Origin: an uncultured Clostridia bacterium
GTDB lineage: Bacteria; Bacillota; Clostridia; Oscillospirales; Ruminococcaceae
NCBI GenBank assembly: GCA_947385505.1
Contig: CANDLP010000063.1
Location: forward strand, 1-9,321
Direction of reading: 5' to 3'
Length of the DNA stretch: 9,321 nt
Shown: positions 6,221 to 9,321 of the stretch, one piece after another
Layout of the letters: each line of letters begins with the position of its first letter
Position numbering within the stretch: the stretch's first letter is position 1
The notes under the pieces: generated by a model
What the model saw: only the letters and a program-made list of their open reading frames with translations
Databases searched by the model: none
What the model was told of the DNA's origin: nothing
Made by a program: the position numbers and the translations under genes

Positions 6221-6933
6221 GTGCTATTCTCTTTCTCCGAATTATACAGAAGCTTCGCGATTTGAAAAAGAAGCGCGTATCTGAAATCCACAACCTCTTG
6301 GGGCTGCATGTACCCTTTGTGAAAAATCCAATTTTTGCCGTCGGTATCAATGTATTTGAACGCTGTTTCCGTATCGTAAACGCATGCTTCAACAGTACCG
6401 TTTTTGAAATGCTTGCCGCATGAAATCGAATGATTCCCGCTTTCAACCCTGCATATATTCATATACGGATAATAAACGACATCATGATTATCTCTGTCAT
6501 ATTGAAATTTATTTTCTTTTATGTTTTTCAAATTACGAAGCAATCTGAGGTATAAATCCCAAGGCTCGGTTATAACGATATTTTTTTCAAGCTCGATTGT
6601 AATTTTGTTTTCTTTGTTTACAAGCGATATGCTGACGTAGGGCTTATCGGCGCAATAAATGGGAAAAGGTTTATCCATACAACAAGCCTCGTGTTCGGGT
6701 TTATATACATGCAAAGTCTCCACGGATGTTTCAATATCACGTCCGATAAGCTCAATAACATAATTCAGAAAAAGTTTTTCCTCTTCCGCAGTATGGCAGT
6801 AACATAAAAAATTTTCCACAAAATCCAGAGCCGGACCGTAACTTCCCGGGCAGCATATGTAGGGGTATTTGCTCCGTTTAGGGTTTATCCCGCTTTTTAT
6901 TTTCTTAATCATTTCCGATATTTTATACAGCAT
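6208..6933 (-). CDS. DUF6710-like protein of unknown function
   Basis: This 241-residue protein starts at an ATG with AAAGGA 8 bases upstream and lies 12 bases after the preceding gene. The C-terminal half carries a pattern I associate from memory with DUF6710: EPW (123-125), then DNH (148-150), SGNHSI (165-170), a TDG (197-199) followed by W202, and VVDFR (214-218) followed by F223. The N-terminal half is Cys-rich (CC at 27-28 and 84-85, with C44 and C46 and C94) and shows no signal peptide or membrane helix, so a cytoplasmic protein is likely. No biochemical function is known to me for the family. The conserved His, Asp and Asn residues hint at a binding or catalytic site, but that is inference. 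Parts of the gene are markedly richer in A/T than the transfer genes (13 G/C in 60 bases at 6481-6540), consistent with separate acquisition. Confidence 0.7.
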   Translation of the reverse strand: MLYKISEMIKKIKSGINPKRSKYPYICCPGSYGPALDFVENFLCYCHTAEEEKLFLNYVIELIGRDIETSVETLHVYKPEHEACCMDKPFPIYCADKPYVSISLVNKENKITIELEKNIVITEPWDLYLRLLRNLKNIKENKFQYDRDNHDVVYYPYMNICRVESGNHSISCGKHFKNGTVEACVYDTETAFKYIDTDGKNWIFHKGYMQPQEVVDFRYALLFQIAKLLYNSEKENSTKES

Positions 6934-6945
6934 AACGCTATTCCT

Positions 6946-7275
6946 TTACTTCACATATTTATTCAGCAGATCGCCGAGAGCCGTTTTTATTCTAATCTGA
7001 AAAATCCGGTTAAGAGCTATGACGGTGTTTATTTCATGCAGCGCCAGATTATAATCCTCACGTGTCAAGGCTCTCCACAAAGGAAACAGATTTCTAAAGA
7101 ATCCGTAATGCCCGGTACTGAACCCGTCATAGCTTTTATCTAACGGACATTTAGCGTAACAAAGCTTAAATTCCCTGAGAAGCTCATAGCATTTTAGGTC
7201 GTCAGCTTCGATTTCAGCCATCCTCATTTTACGGCACAATTCGCGCAGTTGTTTTTTTGCCCTTCTATGAAACAT
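6946..7275 (-). CDS. Hypothetical 109-residue helical protein, first gene of a two-gene unit
   Basis: I do not recognise the family. The protein looks mostly helical. The N-terminus is basic (HRRAKKQLRELCRKMR), followed by four cysteines at about 14, 29, 39 and 43, a Gly/Phe-rich middle (GFSTGHYGFFRNLFPLWR, 51-68) and a charged C-terminal helix. There is no signal peptide or membrane segment. It starts 22 bases downstream of a consensus promoter -10, with an AAAGGCGG site, and its stop codon runs into the ribosome-binding site of the DUF6710-like gene, so the two are almost certainly co-expressed. A partner, chaperone or small regulator of the DUF6710-like protein is plausible; a toxin-antitoxin or immunity pairing is possible but not shown. 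Confidence 0.7.
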   Translation of the reverse strand: MFHRRAKKQLRELCRKMRMAEIEADDLKCYELLREFKLCYAKCPLDKSYDGFSTGHYGFFRNLFPLWRALTREDYNLALHEINTVIALNRIFQIRIKTALGDLLNKYVK

Positions 7276-7296
7276 ACAAGCTATCCGCCTTTCTTA

Positions 7297-7325
7297 ATTT
7301 TACTGTATTTTTATATTTTTGTCAA
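7297..7325 (-). promoter_or_regulatory. Consensus sigma-A promoter for the two-gene unit
   Basis: On the minus strand a perfect -35 TTGACA (7325-7320) and a -10 TAAAAT (7302-7297) are separated by exactly 17 bases. The spacer is A/T rich. Transcription would start near 7290, giving a very short leader that contains the AAAGGCGG ribosome-binding site. The -35 begins 8 bases past the stop of the large upstream gene, and no operator repeat is obvious. I expect constitutive expression of the downstream pair. Confidence 0.85.
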
Positions 7326-7332
7326 CCTTCAC

Positions 7333-9321
7333 TTACCTCACAACCGCCACATGCCAATCATCATAAACGTTTCCCAATATGCGTATCGGGTTGCTTCCGA
7401 CTCCGTTTACCTCGATCATTCCCAAGGGAGTGTATGCGTACAGCATATTTGTAAGAGTCTTATAATCGGCGTTATCAGGGTACCACAACGGTGTGTAGTG
7501 CACGGTATCATTTAATGTACTGTACTTGTTCTCTTTAAAGTTAAACTCTCCCGAAGGATTTAATTTCAATATTCGGTTATAGTTTCCTCTGGTGGATTTT
7601 CCGTAGTAAAATTCCGGAAAAAGGCTTTCCGCCACCTGGAAGCTGACCGCCGCTCCGTCATAGTCTTCTCCCACGGATATTACCCTGCTTTCCGTGGAAG
7701 ATGTTGAACTCCAAGAATCGGCTTCTCCGGAACAAGACATTTCTTTGGTTGTTTTTGTTATATGCAGCTCTCCTTGTACAGCAGTGTATATACCGTAACC
7801 GCTCGCCATATATGTTATTCCGTTTTTTTCATACCATGTGGGGCAGTAATTGCTCGGCATTATCTCCGCCGACGCGGATGCTGTCACCGTATATGAATCT
7901 TTGGTATAAAACACGGTAGAGACGTCGTATTTTAAATTTACCTCTATATGGTCTATATCCCCGTAATCACCCAAAAAATCGCCGGGATATACTACTTTGA
8001 AGAATCCGTCTGTATAGTAGTACCAATAAGAGCTTACTGAAAGTGAAAGCTTGGATATCGAATCCCGAACTGTCCATGAATGCGGCGGAATACTTCCGGA
8101 CAGCTTATTGCCATTATAAAAGTTTTCGGACAGGGAAGTTTTGAAGCCGTCGGCTTTATCGTCAGATCTCGGATCCGGGGGAGTCTTTTCGGCAAACGGA
8201 TCGTATAAATATACGGTAAAAATGATCCTGTTTACTTTTTCATCGTTGTTTTCCAACGTCCCCGCACTGGGAGTCACCGTCAAAGTCATAACGTCAAGGT
8301 TATCCGGAGTTGTCCATTCAAGCCACACAAGCTGTGATGTGTCCTTTTCAACGGTAATTCCCGTTACCGTCTGCGTCCACACATTATCGCCTTCGCTGCC
8401 GGAAAATGTTACGCTTGCTCTTGAGTCCTCATAACAGGAACCGAATTCCAGACCCGCATTGGTCATAATGCTTTCCATCAGGTCGTAATAATACATATGA
8501 TCCGATGTGTCGTTGTAAAGTAAAACCGAAGTTATGACTTTCATTCCTTTGGGGTAATACAGAACATTTTCGGCTTCCTCCAATTTGTTGAGAAAAACAA
8601 AATGTACGGATTTGAGGTTTGAATGATTGTTCATTATCAGTTCGACCTCTTCCGTATCGCTTACGGAAAAATATCTTTTCTCTCCGCTGTCGCTGCCGTT
8701 CATAAAAGATTCGGGACCGTCTGCTTTAACTCTGTTGGCGGGAATATTTTCGCTGAACGCGGCTGCGGGAGAAGTATTTGGAGAATCGCTCAGACGCCAG
8801 CCAGCGGGATTGTCGTGGGTGCCCTCGATGGCATACTGTATGTATGCGGCTCCCTCGTATGTTTTTGAGGATAAGCGATTAAGCTGTACAATCTTTTCAG
8901 CGTCCGCCTGCTCCTTCTGAAATGTCCATTCGTATCCGCCGTCAGGCTTTTCCTTTCCGTACCATATCAGCGCCGTTACCTCCGCCGTCTTGCCGAGACG
9001 GTAAACATGCAGTCCCGCGCCCATGCTTTGCATTGCCGTGTACATGTTGGCGATATCACTGCTGTTATAGGCGGTCAGGGCGCTTGCGCTCGTTACTCCC
9101 CCAAGTCCGATAATGTTGCTTTCGATATACATCGACGTCCAAAGGCAGTGAATTACATTGACGTAAAACCCACCCGCCGTAGCTCCGCCTAAGTTCTGTC
9201 TTACAAGTTCGTTGTTAAGATAGTACCATTTACATATATTATTTATTGTGCCGTATATGTAATAGGGATATTTTATGGTGTTTGCAGAGTTACAGGGTTT
9301 AAACCATGTTATTGGTTCTAC
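7333..9321 (-). CDS. Large unrecognised, probably extracellular protein, partial (N-terminus missing)
   Basis: The frame is open from the right edge to a TAA at 7335-7333, giving 662 visible codons. The ATG at 9132 is internal, because 63 codons ahead of it are also open and look like the same protein (Trp, Tyr and Asn-rich). The composition (Ser, Thr, Tyr, Asn, Trp, few Cys, alternating polar and hydrophobic residues) suggests beta-rich extracellular domains. A Pro-rich hinge (KTPPDPRSDDKADG) lies at visible residues about 373-388 and separates an Ig-like-looking region (TVTGITVEKDTSQLVWLEW) from a second beta-rich region ending in a Ser-rich stretch (SWSSTSSTESR). There is no C-terminal sorting signal or membrane helix, so it may be secreted or held by its unseen N-terminus. 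A surface or adhesion role in the element is inferred from composition and neighbours, not from a family match. Confidence 0.75.
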   Translation of the reverse strand, partial: VEPITWFKPCNSANTIKYPYYIYGTINNICKWYYLNNELVRQNLGGATAGGFYVNVIHCLWTSMYIESNIIGLGGVTSASALTAYNSSDIANMYTAMQSMGAGLHVYRLGKTAEVTALIWYGKEKPDGGYEWTFQKEQADAEKIVQLNRLSSKTYEGAAYIQYAIEGTHDNPAGWRLSDSPNTSPAAAFSENIPANRVKADGPESFMNGSDSGEKRYFSVSDTEEVELIMNNHSNLKSVHFVFLNKLEEAENVLYYPKGMKVITSVLLYNDTSDHMYYYDLMESIMTNAGLEFGSCYEDSRASVTFSGSEGDNVWTQTVTGITVEKDTSQLVWLEWTTPDNLDVMTLTVTPSAGTLENNDEKVNRIIFTVYLYDPFAEKTPPDPRSDDKADGFKTSLSENFYNGNKLSGSIPPHSWTVRDSISKLSLSVSSYWYYYTDGFFKVVYPGDFLGDYGDIDHIEVNLKYDVSTVFYTKDSYTVTASASAEIMPSNYCPTWYEKNGITYMASGYGIYTAVQGELHITKTTKEMSCSGEADSWSSTSSTESRVISVGEDYDGAAVSFQVAESLFPEFYYGKSTRGNYNRILKLNPSGEFNFKENKYSTLNDTVHYTPLWYPDNADYKTLTNMLYAYTPLGMIEVNGVGSNPIRILGNVYDDWHVAVVR

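Noticed and set aside
6117..6446. 109-codon minus-strand frame across the DUF6710-like end and the accessory gene start
   Set aside because: It is out of frame with both genes and crosses the terminator hairpin; it is a shadow.
7249..7515. Plus-strand frames over the promoter region
   Set aside because: They cover the consensus promoter and the ends of two minus-strand genes and show no start signals.
1..9321. CRISPR array, tRNA, rRNA or insertion sequence
   Set aside because: No regularly spaced repeats, no cloverleaf-like or ribosomal sequence, and no transposase-like frame with terminal inverted repeats was seen on either strand.

Overview
The window reads as part of an integrative conjugative element, or a large conjugative plasmid, of a low-to-mid GC Firmicute, probably a gut Clostridia or Ruminococcus-type lineage. 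Ribosome-binding sites are strong GGAGG/AAGGAG types, the one clear promoter is a near-consensus sigma-A type, and the relaxase, coupling protein and small membrane proteins resemble those of Clostridial elements. No integrase, replication gene, tRNA, rRNA, CRISPR or insertion sequence is visible. Every supported gene lies on the minus strand, so the biological order runs from right to left.

In transcription order: a large unrecognised, apparently extracellular protein whose N-terminus lies beyond the right edge (9321-7333). Next come a consensus promoter (7325-7297) and a two-gene unit of unknown role: a 109-residue protein and a 241-residue DUF6710-like protein (7275-6208). A terminator hairpin closes this unit. 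It is followed by the relaxosome pair, a ribbon-helix-helix accessory protein and a MOBP-type relaxase joined by a TAATG stop/start overlap (6156-4394). A possible 12-codon micro-ORF and a second terminator-like hairpin then lie at the relaxase/coupling-protein junction. The VirD4/TraG-type coupling ATPase follows (to 1621), then a two-helix pilin-like protein (1600-1298), a 219-base leader rich in inverted repeats, a DUF6133-like single-helix protein (1078-782), a third terminator, and a TrbL/VirB6-like channel protein that runs off the left edge (688-1).

The likely joint function is DNA transfer. The relaxosome nicks and carries the strand, the coupling ATPase feeds it to the envelope channel, and TrbL-like and small membrane proteins form the inner-membrane part of a type IV secretion system. 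VirB4, VirB1/CHAP and other parts are presumably to the left. The large extracellular protein and the two-gene unit may be accessory functions.

The points most worth a second look are the relaxase/coupling-protein junction, where three reading frames, a micro-ORF and a terminator-like hairpin overlap; a basic insertion plus a C-terminal coiled coil in the coupling protein; three intrinsic-terminator-like hairpins inside one co-directional cluster; the structured leader of the DUF6133-like gene; and the uncharacterised DUF6710-like pair. None of these proves a new system from sequence alone.
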